16,121 nucleotides of DNA from an uncultured Synechococcus sp. (GCA_937930135.1 CALGVO010000164.1:1-16121), one strand, 5' to 3'; shown: positions 1-8,323, counted from the first letter of the stretch. The notes: generated by a model not told the origin, from the sequence alone. Numbers and translations are program-made.

Positions 1-1833
1 GCCAGTTTCAAGATCGAAGGTCGCCTGAAGGACCCCACCTACGTGGCCTCGGTCACCCAGGCCTATCGCCAGCAGCTGGATGGCCTCGCCGTGGACCCTG
101 CAGCGATTCATCGCCAGTTGGAGCTGGGCTTTTCCCGTGGCCTCTCGAGTGGCTGGCTGGAGGGGGTGAACCACCGCCGACTGGTCCATGGCCTTTGGAG
201 CAAGAAGCGTGGACCCGTGATCGGGCGCCTCGAGCGAGTGGAGGCGCGGGGCTGGCTGGTGCTGCGCAGCTCCGAATCGCTCCGGCCCGGTCAGGGGCTG
301 GTGCTGGAGCTGGAGGACGCCAGCGCCGATCCCCTGGAGCCGCCGCGGGAGCTCGGGGGGCGGATCATGGAGATACAAGTTCTGGGAACGGATCGCTGTC
401 GTCTGCGCCTCGGGCCGAAACGGCACGACGTGCGTGCCCTGCGTCCCGGCGCCACCGTGTGGCTCACCGATGATCCCCAGTGGCAGAGCCATTGGCAGCG
501 GCAGGCGGCCCTGGAGACCTCGGCCCTGGAGCGGCCGCTGCGGCTGCGGGTGTCGGGTCAGGTCGGGGTGCCCCTTCGGCTCCAGGCGGTGGTGCCTCCC
601 CTGGCCTCTGGGCCGATCCGTTCCGGGCCGATCACCGTGGAGAGTGCTGTGCCCCTCCAGATCGCCCAGGCTCAGGCGCTGGATCGATCGCGACTCGAGG
701 CCCAGTTGGGACGGCTTGGCGGAACGGGCTGGCGGCTGGAGGCACTGGAGCTTGACCTGGCGGAGGGGCTGTTTTTGCCGGTCGCCGAACTCAACAGGAT
801 GCGACGACGCTTGCTGGCGGTGATGGCCGAAGCGGATCACGCGGAACACAGCGCGCCATCCGCCGGGCCTGCGACGGATCGCGAGGCGATCGAGCCTGCT
901 CTGGCGGCCTGTATGCCGCAGCGACCGGAGCGTTCCGCTGCGACTGAAGCGCCGGCCCTGCATGTGCTGGTGCGCAGCCTTGAGCAGCTCCAGGCCCTGA
1001 TCGAGGTTGGTGATGCCGTCCCGATCGCCAGCGTGGTGGCGGATCTGGAGTGCCCCAGTGATCTCAAAACTGCGGTGCGGCTGGGCCGAGGTCACTGGCC
1101 AGGGGGGATCCGTTTGGCCGGTGCCCGCATCACCCGGCCCGACGAGCGCTGGAGCCTTGAACCGCTGATTCGCGCTGAAGCCGATGGCTATCTGGTGCGC
1201 AATGCCGACCAGCTCGAAACCCTCAGCCCCCTCGGCCCTTGCGTCGGAGACTTTTCCCTGAATGTCGCCAACCCCCTGAGCCATCGCTGGATGCTCGAGC
1301 ACTGGGGGCTTCAGCGGCTCACCGCCAGCTATGACCTGAACCTGAGCCAGTTGCTCGACCTGGCCAGGGCGGTCGATCCGGCCCAGCTGGAGGTGACTCT
1401 GCATCAGCACATGCCCCTGTTTCATATGGAGCACTGCCTGTTCTGTGCCTTTCTCTCCGAGGGGCACGACCACACCGATTGCGGTCGCCCCTGTGAACAG
1501 CATGTGGTGAGCCTGCGCGATCGCAGTGGTGTCGATCATCCACTGCGGGCTGACCTGGGTTGTCGCAACACCCTGTTCAATGGCCGAGCCCAGAGTGGTG
1601 TGGAGGCTCTGCCCGATCTGCTGGCGGTGGGGTTGCGCCACTTCCGGCTGGAGCTTTTGGAGGAGAACGCTGAGGCCAGCGTGCGCCGCGTCAGGCTGTA
1701 TGGCCAGGCGCTCCAGGGTCGGATTGCCTCGGAGGCGGTGTGGCGGCAGGAACGGATCGACCACCGGCTTGGGGTCACCCGTGGCGGCCTGCGGGGAGCG
1801 AGGCCCGAACGCACCAGTCGCCTCGGTTCCTGA
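1..1833 (+). CDS. U32 family protein with DUF3656-type C-terminus, 5' truncated
   Basis: The frame is open from the first base, beginning with SFKIEGRLK, a hallmark that follows the U32 signature, so the true start and the N-terminal catalytic-like domain lie upstream. About 610 residues are visible. The middle (roughly residues 60-270) is a DUF3656-like beta-rich and helical insertion. The C-terminal part resembles a second U32 barrel and carries MEHCLFCAFL, then DCGRPCE, then GCRNTLFN: a C-x2-C-x11-C-x3-C set plus one further Cys, consistent with an iron-sulfur site. The family is annotated as peptidase or collagenase, but characterised bacterial relatives (TrhP, RlhA, UbiU/UbiV) are hydroxylases acting on tRNA, rRNA or quinone precursors, so an RNA-modification role is at least as likely as proteolysis. 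It ends 76 bases before typA on the same strand. The family is confident; the function is inferred. Confidence 0.88.
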   Translation, partial: ASFKIEGRLKDPTYVASVTQAYRQQLDGLAVDPAAIHRQLELGFSRGLSSGWLEGVNHRRLVHGLWSKKRGPVIGRLERVEARGWLVLRSSESLRPGQGLVLELEDASADPLEPPRELGGRIMEIQVLGTDRCRLRLGPKRHDVRALRPGATVWLTDDPQWQSHWQRQAALETSALERPLRLRVSGQVGVPLRLQAVVPPLASGPIRSGPITVESAVPLQIAQAQALDRSRLEAQLGRLGGTGWRLEALELDLAEGLFLPVAELNRMRRRLLAVMAEADHAEHSAPSAGPATDREAIEPALAACMPQRPERSAATEAPALHVLVRSLEQLQALIEVGDAVPIASVVADLECPSDLKTAVRLGRGHWPGGIRLAGARITRPDERWSLEPLIRAEADGYLVRNADQLETLSPLGPCVGDFSLNVANPLSHRWMLEHWGLQRLTASYDLNLSQLLDLARAVDPAQLEVTLHQHMPLFHMEHCLFCAFLSEGHDHTDCGRPCEQHVVSLRDRSGVDHPLRADLGCRNTLFNGRAQSGVEALPDLLAVGLRHFRLELLEENAEASVRRVRLYGQALQGRIASEAVWRQERIDHRLGVTRGGLRGARPERTSRLGS

Positions 1834-1909
1834 CGGATCTCACGTTGAGATAGCCTGGGCCGGCTGCGCCCAACGGCGAAACCAGCTTTTTCAGACAATC
1901 ACGGACCTC

Positions 1910-3712
1910 ATGAGCGCCCCGAACAAGGCGATTCGCAACATCGCGATCATCGCCCACGTTGACCACGGCAAAACGACCCTGGTCGACGCCCTGCTCAGTC
2001 AGTCCGGCATCTTCCGCGATAACGAGGCGGTGCCCACCTGCGTGATGGACTCCAACGATCTGGAGCGGGAGCGCGGCATCACCATCCTGTCCAAAAACAC
2101 GGCGGTCACCTACAACGACACCCGCATCAACATTGTTGACACCCCAGGTCACGCCGATTTCGGCGGCGAGGTGGAGCGGGTCCTCGGCATGGTGGATGGC
2201 TGCCTGCTGATCGTGGATGCCAATGAGGGGCCGATGCCCCAGACCCGCTTCGTGTTGAAGAAAGCGCTGGAGCAGGGGCTCCGTCCGATTGTGTTCGTGA
2301 ACAAGATCGACCGGGCGCGCGTCGATCCCGAGACGGCTGTCGACAAGGTGCTGGATCTGTTCATCGAGCTGGGCGCCGATGACGATCAGTGCGATTTCCC
2401 TTACCTGTTCGGTAGTGGTCTGGGTGGGTTCGCCAAACCCGACATGAAGACCGACAGCGAAACGATGCAACCGCTGTTCGATGCGATCCTGCGCCATGTT
2501 CCGCCGCCGGTCGGCGATCCCGAGAAGCCGCTGCAGCTTCAGATCACCACCCTCGACTATTCCGATTTCCTCGGTCGGATCATCATCGGCCGGGTGCACA
2601 ACGGCGTGATCAAGCAGGGGCAGAGTGCGTCTTTGATCAAGGACGATGGCAGCGTCAAGAAGGGGCGGATCAGCAAGCTGCTCGGTTTCGAAGGCCTGCA
2701 GCGTGTGGAAATCGAGCAAGCCTCCGCCGGTGATCTGGTGGCCGTGGCCGGTTTCGATGATGTGAACATCGGCGAAACCATCGCCTGCCCGGATGAGCCC
2801 AAAGCTCTGCCGCTGATCAAGGTGGATGAGCCCACTCTGCAGATGACCTTCGTGGTCAACGACTCCCCCTTTGCCGGCAAGGAGGGCAAATTCGTGACCA
2901 GTCGCCAGGTGCGCGACCGCCTGCAGCGCGAACTGCTCACCAATGTCGCTCTGCGTGTGGAAGACACCGACTCACCGGACCGCTTCGCCGTGAGCGGTCG
3001 TGGTGAACTTCACCTCGGCATTCTCATTGAAACCATGCGGCGCGAGGGCTATGAGTTCCAGGTGTCCCAGCCGCAGGTGATTTTCCGCACGATTGACGGC
3101 ACCCCCTGCGAGCCGGTGGAGACTCTGGTGATGGATGTGCCCGAGGAAGCGGTTGGGGCCTGCATCGAGAAGCTCGGCACCCGCAAAGGCGAGATGCAGA
3201 ACATGGAAACCGGCCAGGACGGTCGCACCCAGCTTGAATTCATCGTTCCCTCACGTGGCCTGATCGGTTTCCGTGGTGAATTCATCCGCGCCACCCGAGG
3301 TGAAGGGATCATGAGCCATTCCTTCTTTGAATACCGGCCGATGCTGGGTGATTTCGACACCCGCCGGAATGGTGTGCTGATCGCCTTTGAGGAGGGAACC
3401 GCCACCTTCTATGCCCTGAAGAATGCCGAAGATCGGGGCCAGTTCTTCATCTCTCCCGGCACCAAGGTGTACAAGGGCATGATCATCGGTGAGAACAATC
3501 GTCCTCAGGATCTGGAGATCAACATCTGCAAAGCGAAGCAGCTCACCAACATGCGTTCAGCAGGTGCCGATGAACTCGACACCCTGCAGGCCCCGGTGCA
3601 GATGACCCTGGAGCGGGCGCTGGAATACATCGGCCCCGACGAGATGCTTGAAGTCACCCCAGAGTCGATCCGTCTGCGCAAACTGCCCGCCAAGAAGATG
3701 GCCAAGCGTTGA
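1910..3712 (+). CDS. typA: Ribosome-associated translational GTPase TypA/BipA
   Basis: A 600-residue protein of normal TypA length (about 600-615). The G domain opens with AHVDHGKTTL (P-loop, residues 15-24), followed by the RGIT switch I segment, DTPGHADFGGE (switch II) and NKID (guanine recognition). EF-G-like domains II, III and V follow, with the TypA-specific C-terminal domain at the end. TypA/BipA is a GTPase that binds the ribosome under stress or low temperature and assists 50S assembly. The ATG at 1910 is chosen because the P-loop then lies at the usual distance from the N-terminus; the frame stays open upstream into the preceding gene, but that extension has no homology-like sequence. 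There is no strong Shine-Dalgarno. The stop overlaps the TTG start of the next gene. Confidence 0.97.
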   Translation: MSAPNKAIRNIAIIAHVDHGKTTLVDALLSQSGIFRDNEAVPTCVMDSNDLERERGITILSKNTAVTYNDTRINIVDTPGHADFGGEVERVLGMVDGCLLIVDANEGPMPQTRFVLKKALEQGLRPIVFVNKIDRARVDPETAVDKVLDLFIELGADDDQCDFPYLFGSGLGGFAKPDMKTDSETMQPLFDAILRHVPPPVGDPEKPLQLQITTLDYSDFLGRIIIGRVHNGVIKQGQSASLIKDDGSVKKGRISKLLGFEGLQRVEIEQASAGDLVAVAGFDDVNIGETIACPDEPKALPLIKVDEPTLQMTFVVNDSPFAGKEGKFVTSRQVRDRLQRELLTNVALRVEDTDSPDRFAVSGRGELHLGILIETMRREGYEFQVSQPQVIFRTIDGTPCEPVETLVMDVPEEAVGACIEKLGTRKGEMQNMETGQDGRTQLEFIVPSRGLIGFRGEFIRATRGEGIMSHSFFEYRPMLGDFDTRRNGVLIAFEEGTATFYALKNAEDRGQFFISPGTKVYKGMIIGENNRPQDLEINICKAKQLTNMRSAGADELDTLQAPVQMTLERALEYIGPDEMLEVTPESIRLRKLPAKKMAKR

Positions 3713-4080
3713 GCGTCAATCCCACCGCGCCGACAGACGATCCCCGTTTCGCGCGGGGTGTTGCTCTGTTTGATCAAGGCGAGTGGTATGCCGCCCACGA
3801 TGTGCTCGAGGATCTCTGGCATGAGACCTCGGATCCCGAGCGGCGGGTGCTGCAGGGGCTGATTCAGATTGCCGTGGCCCAGGTGCACCTGCAGCGCGGC
3901 AATGTGCGGGGTGCCACGATCCTCTTCGGTGAAGGGCTCGGCCGTCTCAGTCGTCGCTCTGATCCTGATCTCGGTCTTGATCTGCCGCGCCTGCGCGAAG
4001 GCGTCTCCCAGCGCCTGCAGGCGCTGCAGAACGGAGAGGATCCAGACATCACTTTGCCACCGCTGCGTCTGTTGTCCTGA
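3709..4080 (+). CDS. DUF309 domain protein
   Basis: A 123-residue soluble, helical protein. It shows the DUF309 pattern: FDQGEWYAAHDVLEDLWHE (residues 21-39, with conserved His30, Glu34 and Trp37), then RRVLQGLIQIAVAQVHLQRG with GN and GA (residues 45-69). This is a small helical-bundle family, common in cyanobacteria and Firmicutes, without an established biochemical role. The start is taken as TTG at 3709, which overlaps the typA stop (TTGA) and implies translational coupling; no ATG or GTG occurs before the conserved core. It lies between typA and the LPS-export genes. Family assignment is strong; function is unknown. Confidence 0.88.
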   Translation: MSVNPTAPTDDPRFARGVALFDQGEWYAAHDVLEDLWHETSDPERRVLQGLIQIAVAQVHLQRGNVRGATILFGEGLGRLSRRSDPDLGLDLPRLREGVSQRLQALQNGEDPDITLPPLRLLS

Positions 4081-4135
4081 TCGGGATGTCGGTACATTGA
4101 GCCATCGCATCTTTGGCCACGCCTTGTTGGTTTCT

Positions 4136-4606
4136 GTGTCACGGCTGTCGACCGCCTGGGTTTCCATGCTGTGTCTCAGTGCTCTGGCGCCCGGCCTGCG
4201 CGCCCAGTCGTTGCCATCGACCCAGCCGCCACAGCCTGTTGCGACCCCACAGTCTGCTCAGCAGGGCGGCTTGATCACGATCGAATCCGACACCCAGAGC
4301 GCCGACAACATCACCGGTGTGGTGACAGCGCTCGGCAATGTGCGCATTGTGTATCCCGCCAGGGGGATGGTGGCCACCTCGCGTCAGGCCCAGTACTACA
4401 GCAAGGAGGGGCGGCTGGTGCTGAGCGGCGATGTGGATGTGATTCAGGAGGGCGGCAATGCCCTGCGGGCTGAACGTGTCGTGTATTCACTCGACGACGA
4501 GCGCGCCGTGGCTGAACCACCGCAGGGGGGGCAGGTCTTCAGCCAGATGGTGATCCGCCAGGATCAGGGCCAACCGCAGCCGGTCGTCACCCCCCTTCGG
4601 CCATGA
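4136..4606 (+). CDS. Exported LptA/OstA-like lipopolysaccharide transport protein
   Basis: About 156 residues from the GTG at 4136. The N-terminus is signal-peptide-like: a short basic start, the hydrophobic stretch AWVSMLCLSALAPG, and a likely cleavage after GLRA. A Pro/Gln-rich linker leads to an OstA-N/LptA beta-jellyroll core (about residues 45-135) with the alternating pattern LITIESDTQSA, GNVRIVYPARGMVATSRQ and LVLSGDVDVIQEGG. LptA forms the periplasmic bridge for LPS, and LptC has the same fold, so this could be either or a merged version. The start is uncertain: TTG at 4097 and ATG at 4166 are in frame, and none has a clear Shine-Dalgarno. Its stop overlaps the lptB start (ATGA), which supports membership of the Lpt system. 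No lipobox cysteine is evident. Confidence 0.82.
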   Translation: MSRLSTAWVSMLCLSALAPGLRAQSLPSTQPPQPVATPQSAQQGGLITIESDTQSADNITGVVTALGNVRIVYPARGMVATSRQAQYYSKEGRLVLSGDVDVIQEGGNALRAERVVYSLDDERAVAEPPQGGQVFSQMVIRQDQGQPQPVVTPLRP

Positions 4607-5331
4607 GTCTGACCCTGGAACGGGTCTCCTTGACCCTGGGGGGCCGACCGTTGCTGCGCGATCTCTCGATTGCTCTGGCGCCTGGTGAGGTGATCGGTTT
4701 GCTCGGGCCGAACGGGGCTGGCAAAACCACCAGTTTCAATCTGGTGATCGGCTTGTTACGCCCCGACCAGGGGCAGGTGCTTCTGGATGGGCATCCGATC
4801 GCCGGGCTGCCGATGCCGGAACGGGCCCGTCTCGGGATCGGTTACCTGCCGCAGGAGCCGAGTGTCTTCCGCCAGCTCACCGTGCGCGAGAACATCGAGC
4901 TCGTCCTCGCCCAGAGCTGTCTGCCCACGCAGCAGTGCCGTGAGCGCCTGCATCAATTGGTGGAGGATTTCCATCTCAGTGCCTTTCTCAACCGTCGCGG
5001 GTACCAGCTCTCCGGCGGGGAGCGTCGCCGCTGCGAGGTAGCCCGGGCCCTGGCCGTGGGCCTGGAGGGTCCGCGTTATCTGCTGCTCGACGAACCCTTC
5101 GCTGGGGTGGATCCCCTCGCCGTGGCTGATCTGCAACAGCTGATTCAGGGCCTGCGCGATCGGGGGATGGGCATCCTGATCACCGACCACAACGTGCGGG
5201 AAACGCTGGCGATCACCGATCGCGCTTACATCCTCACCGACGGCTCGATCCTGGCCTCCGGTCCTTCCGACCAGGTCGCCCACGATCCCCAGGTGCGGCG
5301 CCACTATCTCGGGGAGGGGTTCCAGCTGTGA
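4603..5331 (+). CDS. lptB: Lipopolysaccharide export ABC transporter ATPase LptB
   Basis: A complete 242-residue ABC ATPase. Walker A is GPNGAGKT (residues 35-42), the Q-loop is LPQEPSVF (Gln84), the signature is LSGGERRR (136-143), Walker B is YLLLDEPFAGVDP (159-171) and the H-loop His is 196 in TDHNVRE. The LPQE-SVFR region after the Q-loop and the DEPFAGVDP Walker B are typical of LptB rather than of other cyanobacterial ABC ATPases. LptB powers extraction of LPS from the inner membrane by the LptF/LptG permeases. It overlaps the upstream LptA-like gene by ATGA and the downstream permease by GTGA, so the three are probably co-translated. Confidence 0.95.
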   Translation: MSLTLERVSLTLGGRPLLRDLSIALAPGEVIGLLGPNGAGKTTSFNLVIGLLRPDQGQVLLDGHPIAGLPMPERARLGIGYLPQEPSVFRQLTVRENIELVLAQSCLPTQQCRERLHQLVEDFHLSAFLNRRGYQLSGGERRRCEVARALAVGLEGPRYLLLDEPFAGVDPLAVADLQQLIQGLRDRGMGILITDHNVRETLAITDRAYILTDGSILASGPSDQVAHDPQVRRHYLGEGFQL

Positions 5332-6494
5332 TCAAACCGATGATGGCGCGCGTTGGCAGTTGCTGCCGACGCATTCCTCTGCTGGATCGCTGGCTTCTTG
5401 GTGAGCTGATCGGTCCCCTTCTCTTTGCGATCGCGGCCTTCACCGTGGTGTCCCTCTCGGTGGGGGTGATGTTTGAGCTGGTCCGCAGGATCGTGGAGTC
5501 GGGGTTGCCCGTGGGCATCGCCGTGCAGGTGTTGTTGCTGCGCCTGCCCAGCTTTCTGGTGATCTCCTTCCCGATGGCCACCTTGATGGCCACCCTGCTG
5601 GCCTACAGCCGACTGTCGGCAAACAGTGAACTGACAGCTTTGCGCAGCGTCGGCATCAGTGCCAGTCGGATGATTGCGCCGGCCCTGGCTCTCGCTCTGG
5701 TGATGACCGGCCTCACCTTCTTGTTCAACGATGTGATCGTGCCCCGCACCAGTCTCTCGGCGGAAATCACGCTGCAGCGTGCGCTGGGCCGCTCCGTGTC
5801 AACCGAGAAGGGGGACAACATCATCTATTCCCGCTTCGGGCGTCTGGTAGCCGGTGATGGCGAATCGGATACCGGTCTGGCCCAGTTGTTCTATGCCAAA
5901 AAGTTCAACGAGGGTGTCATGAGTGGCGTCACGGTGCTCGATTTTTCCCGCCTCGGCTTCACCCAGATGTTGCAGGCCGATGAGGCTCGCTGGAACGAGC
6001 GTGAGAGTAAGTGGGAGTTCCTCGATGGCCAGATCCTGACCTTGTCTCCCTCCGGCAGCGTGACGTCGGCCGACTTCGATCGCTATCTCTATCCGCTCAG
6101 TGCCGCACCGATCCGGATCGCCAAGTTGCCGAAGGATGCCAACAACATGACGGTGGCCGAGGCGATCGAAGCCGAACAAATGCTCGATGAAGCCGGCGAT
6201 CGCAAGGAAGCCCGGCGGATGCGTGTGCGCATTCAGGAGAAGTTCACCCTGCCGATGGCCTGTCTGGTTTTCGGTCTGATCGGCAGCAGCCTCGGGGCGA
6301 AGCCGAATGGCCGCACCAGTCGCAGCCAGGGCTTCGGCATCAGTGTGGTGCTGATTCTGGTGTACTACGTGCTGAGCTTCAGTTTCAGTTCCCTCGGCGT
6401 CAAGGGCACCCTGCCACCGGTGGTGGCTGCCTGGGCGCCGGTGTTGATCTCTCTCGCCGGGGGTGGCCTGCTGCTGCGGCAGGCCAGCCGCTGA
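5328..6494 (+). CDS. LptF/LptG (YjgP/YjgQ) family LPS export permease
   Basis: A 388-residue membrane protein with the LptF/G layout: three N-terminal transmembrane segments (about residues 22-50, 63-95 and 114-138), a periplasmic beta-jellyroll region (about 140-270), and three C-terminal segments (about 304-323, 333-358 and 360-385). Near the C-terminal segments it has LPMACLVFGLIGSSLGA, a family-typical segment. It receives LPS from the inner membrane and passes it to the LptC/LptA bridge, driven by LptB. The start is taken as GTG 5328 because it overlaps the lptB stop (GTGA); ATG at 5340 or 5343 are alternatives. Only one permease gene is here, whereas Proteobacteria use an LptF-LptG pair, so a homodimer or a partner elsewhere is implied. 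Confidence 0.93.
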   Translation: MIKPMMARVGSCCRRIPLLDRWLLGELIGPLLFAIAAFTVVSLSVGVMFELVRRIVESGLPVGIAVQVLLLRLPSFLVISFPMATLMATLLAYSRLSANSELTALRSVGISASRMIAPALALALVMTGLTFLFNDVIVPRTSLSAEITLQRALGRSVSTEKGDNIIYSRFGRLVAGDGESDTGLAQLFYAKKFNEGVMSGVTVLDFSRLGFTQMLQADEARWNERESKWEFLDGQILTLSPSGSVTSADFDRYLYPLSAAPIRIAKLPKDANNMTVAEAIEAEQMLDEAGDRKEARRMRVRIQEKFTLPMACLVFGLIGSSLGAKPNGRTSRSQGFGISVVLILVYYVLSFSFSSLGVKGTLPPVVAAWAPVLISLAGGGLLLRQASR

Positions 6495-6516
6495 ATCCGA
6501 ACGTCAGAATCGGCCG

Positions 6517-7500
6517 ATGATTCCCCGCACAGCTCTCGTGTTTTCCGCGTTGACGCCCTTCCTGGACACCGCCTTGTCCGAGCCCGTGCTGCTGCTGGGG
6601 TTGATCGCGTTTGCCTTGTTGTTGCTCGCGCTTCCTTGGGCCTTCTGGGCCCTCTCCACTGGGCAGAGCTCCAGTTCCGTGCGCACCCTGGTGGCGCTGG
6701 CGAACCTGGCCTTCACCGCCCAGCTGGTGTTGCGCTGGTGGCAGTCGGGTCACTTCCCGATCAGCAATCTCTACGAATCCCTCTGCTTCCTTGCCTGGGC
6801 CTGCACCCTCACCCAGCTGCTGGTGGAGAGGGCCTGGGCCTCGCCCCTGGTAGCGGCTGCCGCCACGCCGATGGGTCTGGGCTGTATTGCCTTCGCCAGT
6901 TTTGCTCTGCCCGATCGTCTGCAGGAGGCATCGCCGTTGGTGCCGGCCCTGAGATCGAGCTGGTTGGTCATGCACGTGAGCGTGATCATGGTCAGCTATG
7001 CCGCTCTTTTGGTGGGTTCCCTCCTTTCCATTGCTGTGCTCGTGATCGATCGGGGCAATGCCCTGGAATTGCGCAGCAGTTCGATCGGCAGTGGTGGCTT
7101 TCGTCGTGCGGCTCTGACCGGACCCAGTCTGGAGCCTGAGACCGCCGCATCCTGGCAGCTCTCGCCGGTGCAGTTTTCCCGAGCCGAGCAGCTCGACAGC
7201 CTCAGCTACCGCACGATCACCGTGGGCTTCCTGCTGCTCACCGTGGGCATCATCAGTGGCGCCGTGTGGGCCAATGAAGCCTGGGGGAGCTGGTGGAGCT
7301 GGGATCCGAAGGAAACCTGGGCCCTGATCTGCTGGTTGGTCTATGCCGCCTATCTGCACACCCGCCTCAGTCGCGGCTGGCAGGGCCGGCGGCCTGCTCT
7401 GGTGGCATCAGCCGGACTGGTGGTGATTGTGGTCTGTTACATCGGCGTGAACCTGCTGGGGATCGGCCTGCACAGCTACGGCTGGTTCTTCGAGAGCTGA
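6517..7500 (+). CDS. ccsA: System II cytochrome c biogenesis protein CcsA (Ycf5; also named CcsB/ResC type)
   Basis: A 327-residue polytopic membrane protein with the tryptophan-rich WWD haem-handling motif WGSWWSWDPKETW (residues 256-268), flanked by hydrophobic segments. His residues near transmembrane ends (for example MHVSVIMVSYAALL and the C-terminal LGIGLHSYGW) are candidate haem ligands. CcsA with Ccs1/CcsB exports haem and attaches it to apocytochromes c on the lumenal side, needed for cytochromes f, c6 and c550. Naming differs between databases: plastid ycf5 and HAMAP call it CcsA, some domain models call it CcsB. ATG 6517 is 22 bases after the permease stop and gives the expected start MIPRTALVFSALTPFLD; an in-frame extension upstream reads into the permease gene and is not needed. 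Confidence 0.94.
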   Translation: MIPRTALVFSALTPFLDTALSEPVLLLGLIAFALLLLALPWAFWALSTGQSSSSVRTLVALANLAFTAQLVLRWWQSGHFPISNLYESLCFLAWACTLTQLLVERAWASPLVAAAATPMGLGCIAFASFALPDRLQEASPLVPALRSSWLVMHVSVIMVSYAALLVGSLLSIAVLVIDRGNALELRSSSIGSGGFRRAALTGPSLEPETAASWQLSPVQFSRAEQLDSLSYRTITVGFLLLTVGIISGAVWANEAWGSWWSWDPKETWALICWLVYAAYLHTRLSRGWQGRRPALVASAGLVVIVVCYIGVNLLGIGLHSYGWFFES

Positions 7501-7505
7501 AAGGC

Positions 7506-7534
7506 GATCCATCGGAGTGATCCATACGATCCAT
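7506..7534. repeat. Three copies of GATCCAT in a 29-base stretch
   Basis: The heptamer GATCCAT occurs at 7506, 7519 and 7528, just after the ccsA stop and before the terminator. The spacing is uneven (13 and 9 bases). It may be a small tandem duplication remnant or chance; no function is assigned. Confidence 0.4.
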
Positions 7535-7535
7535 C

Positions 7536-7563
7536 AAAAAAGCCCCGCGCCTGCGGGGCTTTT
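7536..7563. terminator. Bidirectional intrinsic terminator between ccsA and rpe
   Basis: A perfect 8-bp stem, AGCCCCGC (7541-7548) with GCGGGGCT (7553-7560) and a GCCT loop, extended by A/T pairs on the outside. The plus strand ends in TTTT (7560-7563) and the minus strand reads six T from the A-run at 7536-7541. It lies between the convergent ccsA and rpe stops and can end transcription from both sides. Confidence 0.93.
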
Positions 7564-7585
7564 CAGCTTCGTTATGGGGTCTTGA

Positions 7586-8269
7586 TCAAACGAGAATGCC
7601 CTCCGGGCGCTTGCTGTTGCGGATGCCCTCAATGGCGGCAGCGTAGTCGGGCTGATTGAACACGCCGGATCCACTCACAATCGCATTGGCCCCTGCCTCG
7701 ATCACCTTCCAGGCATTGGCTCCCTTAACGCCACCATCCACTTCGATCCAGGGATCGAGACCTTTGGCCTCGCACATGCGACGCAGGTCTCGGATTTTCT
7801 GCACCTGGTTGTCGATGAAGCTCTGACCACCGAAGCCGGGGTTCACGCTCATGATCAGCACCAGATCGCAGAGCTCAAGGCAATACTCCAGGGTGTCGAG
7901 TGGGGTGCTGGGGTTGAGTACAGCACCAGCCTGTTTGCCCAGATCCTTGATCTGCGCCAGGTTGCGGTGCAGATGCGGGCAGGCCTCGACCTGCACCGAA
8001 ATGATGTCGGCGCCCGCTTTCGCGAAATCGGGCACGTACTTTTCGGGCTCCACGATCATCAGATGCACGTCCAGAGGCTTCTGGGTCACCGGGCGGAGGG
8101 CTTCAACGATCAAAGGGCCGATCGTGATGTTCGGCACGAAGCGACCATCCATCACATCAACGTGGATCCAGTCGGCACCGGCCTGATCCACCGCTTTCAC
8201 CTCCTCGCCGAGGCGGGCGAAATCGGCCGAGAGGATCGACGGGGAGATCACCAGGGGCTTGGTGCTCAT
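7586..8269 (-). CDS. rpe: Ribulose-phosphate 3-epimerase
   Basis: A 227-residue TIM-barrel enzyme interconverting ribulose 5-phosphate and xylulose 5-phosphate in the Calvin and pentose phosphate cycles. Visible features are SPSILSADFARLG (residues 9-21), HVDVMDGRFVPN (36-47, metal ligand His36 and catalytic Asp38), DVHLMI (His69), MSVNPGFGGQSF (140-151, phosphate binding) and EVDGGV (176-181, catalytic Asp178). Length is normal for the family. ATG at 8269 is preferred over an upstream in-frame GTG (8317) because it puts the conserved strand at the usual position and the extra 16 residues are unlike the family. It is transcribed away from glpX, and the two share a 189-base spacer. Confidence 0.97.
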   Translation of the reverse strand: MSTKPLVISPSILSADFARLGEEVKAVDQAGADWIHVDVMDGRFVPNITIGPLIVEALRPVTQKPLDVHLMIVEPEKYVPDFAKAGADIISVQVEACPHLHRNLAQIKDLGKQAGAVLNPSTPLDTLEYCLELCDLVLIMSVNPGFGGQSFIDNQVQKIRDLRRMCEAKGLDPWIEVDGGVKGANAWKVIEAGANAIVSGSGVFNQPDYAAAIEGIRNSKRPEGILV

Positions 8270-8294
8270 GAAGGGTCCGCGGGAGTGCGCGGCG

Positions 8295-8323
8295 ATTGTA
8301 GGAAGCGCTGATGCCACTGATAC
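8295..8323 (-). promoter_or_regulatory. Candidate rpe promoter
   Basis: On the minus strand there is a TACAAT -10 hexamer (complement of 8295-8300), close to the TATAAT consensus. A 17-base spacer upstream gives GTATCA, a poor -35. Transcription would start near 8288, about 19 bases before the rpe ATG. The -35 position falls inside the inverted repeat at 8315-8327. This is inferred from sequence only. Confidence 0.35.

Noticed and set aside
1856..1872. TGGGC-7-GCCCA hairpin between the U32 gene and typA, with TTTTT at 1886-1890
   Set aside because: The T-run is 13 bases beyond a 5-bp stem, so it does not fit an intrinsic terminator.
1526..1909. N-terminal extension of typA into the U32 gene
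   Set aside because: The frame is open, but the added residues are Arg/Cys/Trp-rich shadow sequence and the P-loop position fits ATG 1910.
1775..2719. A 314-codon open frame antisense to typA
   Set aside because: It overlaps the typA G domain, whose motifs are intact; no start context or motif supports it.
6400..7359. A 319-codon open frame antisense to ccsA and the permease end
   Set aside because: The translation is Gln/Gly/His-rich and unstructured-looking, as expected for the reverse of a membrane-protein gene.
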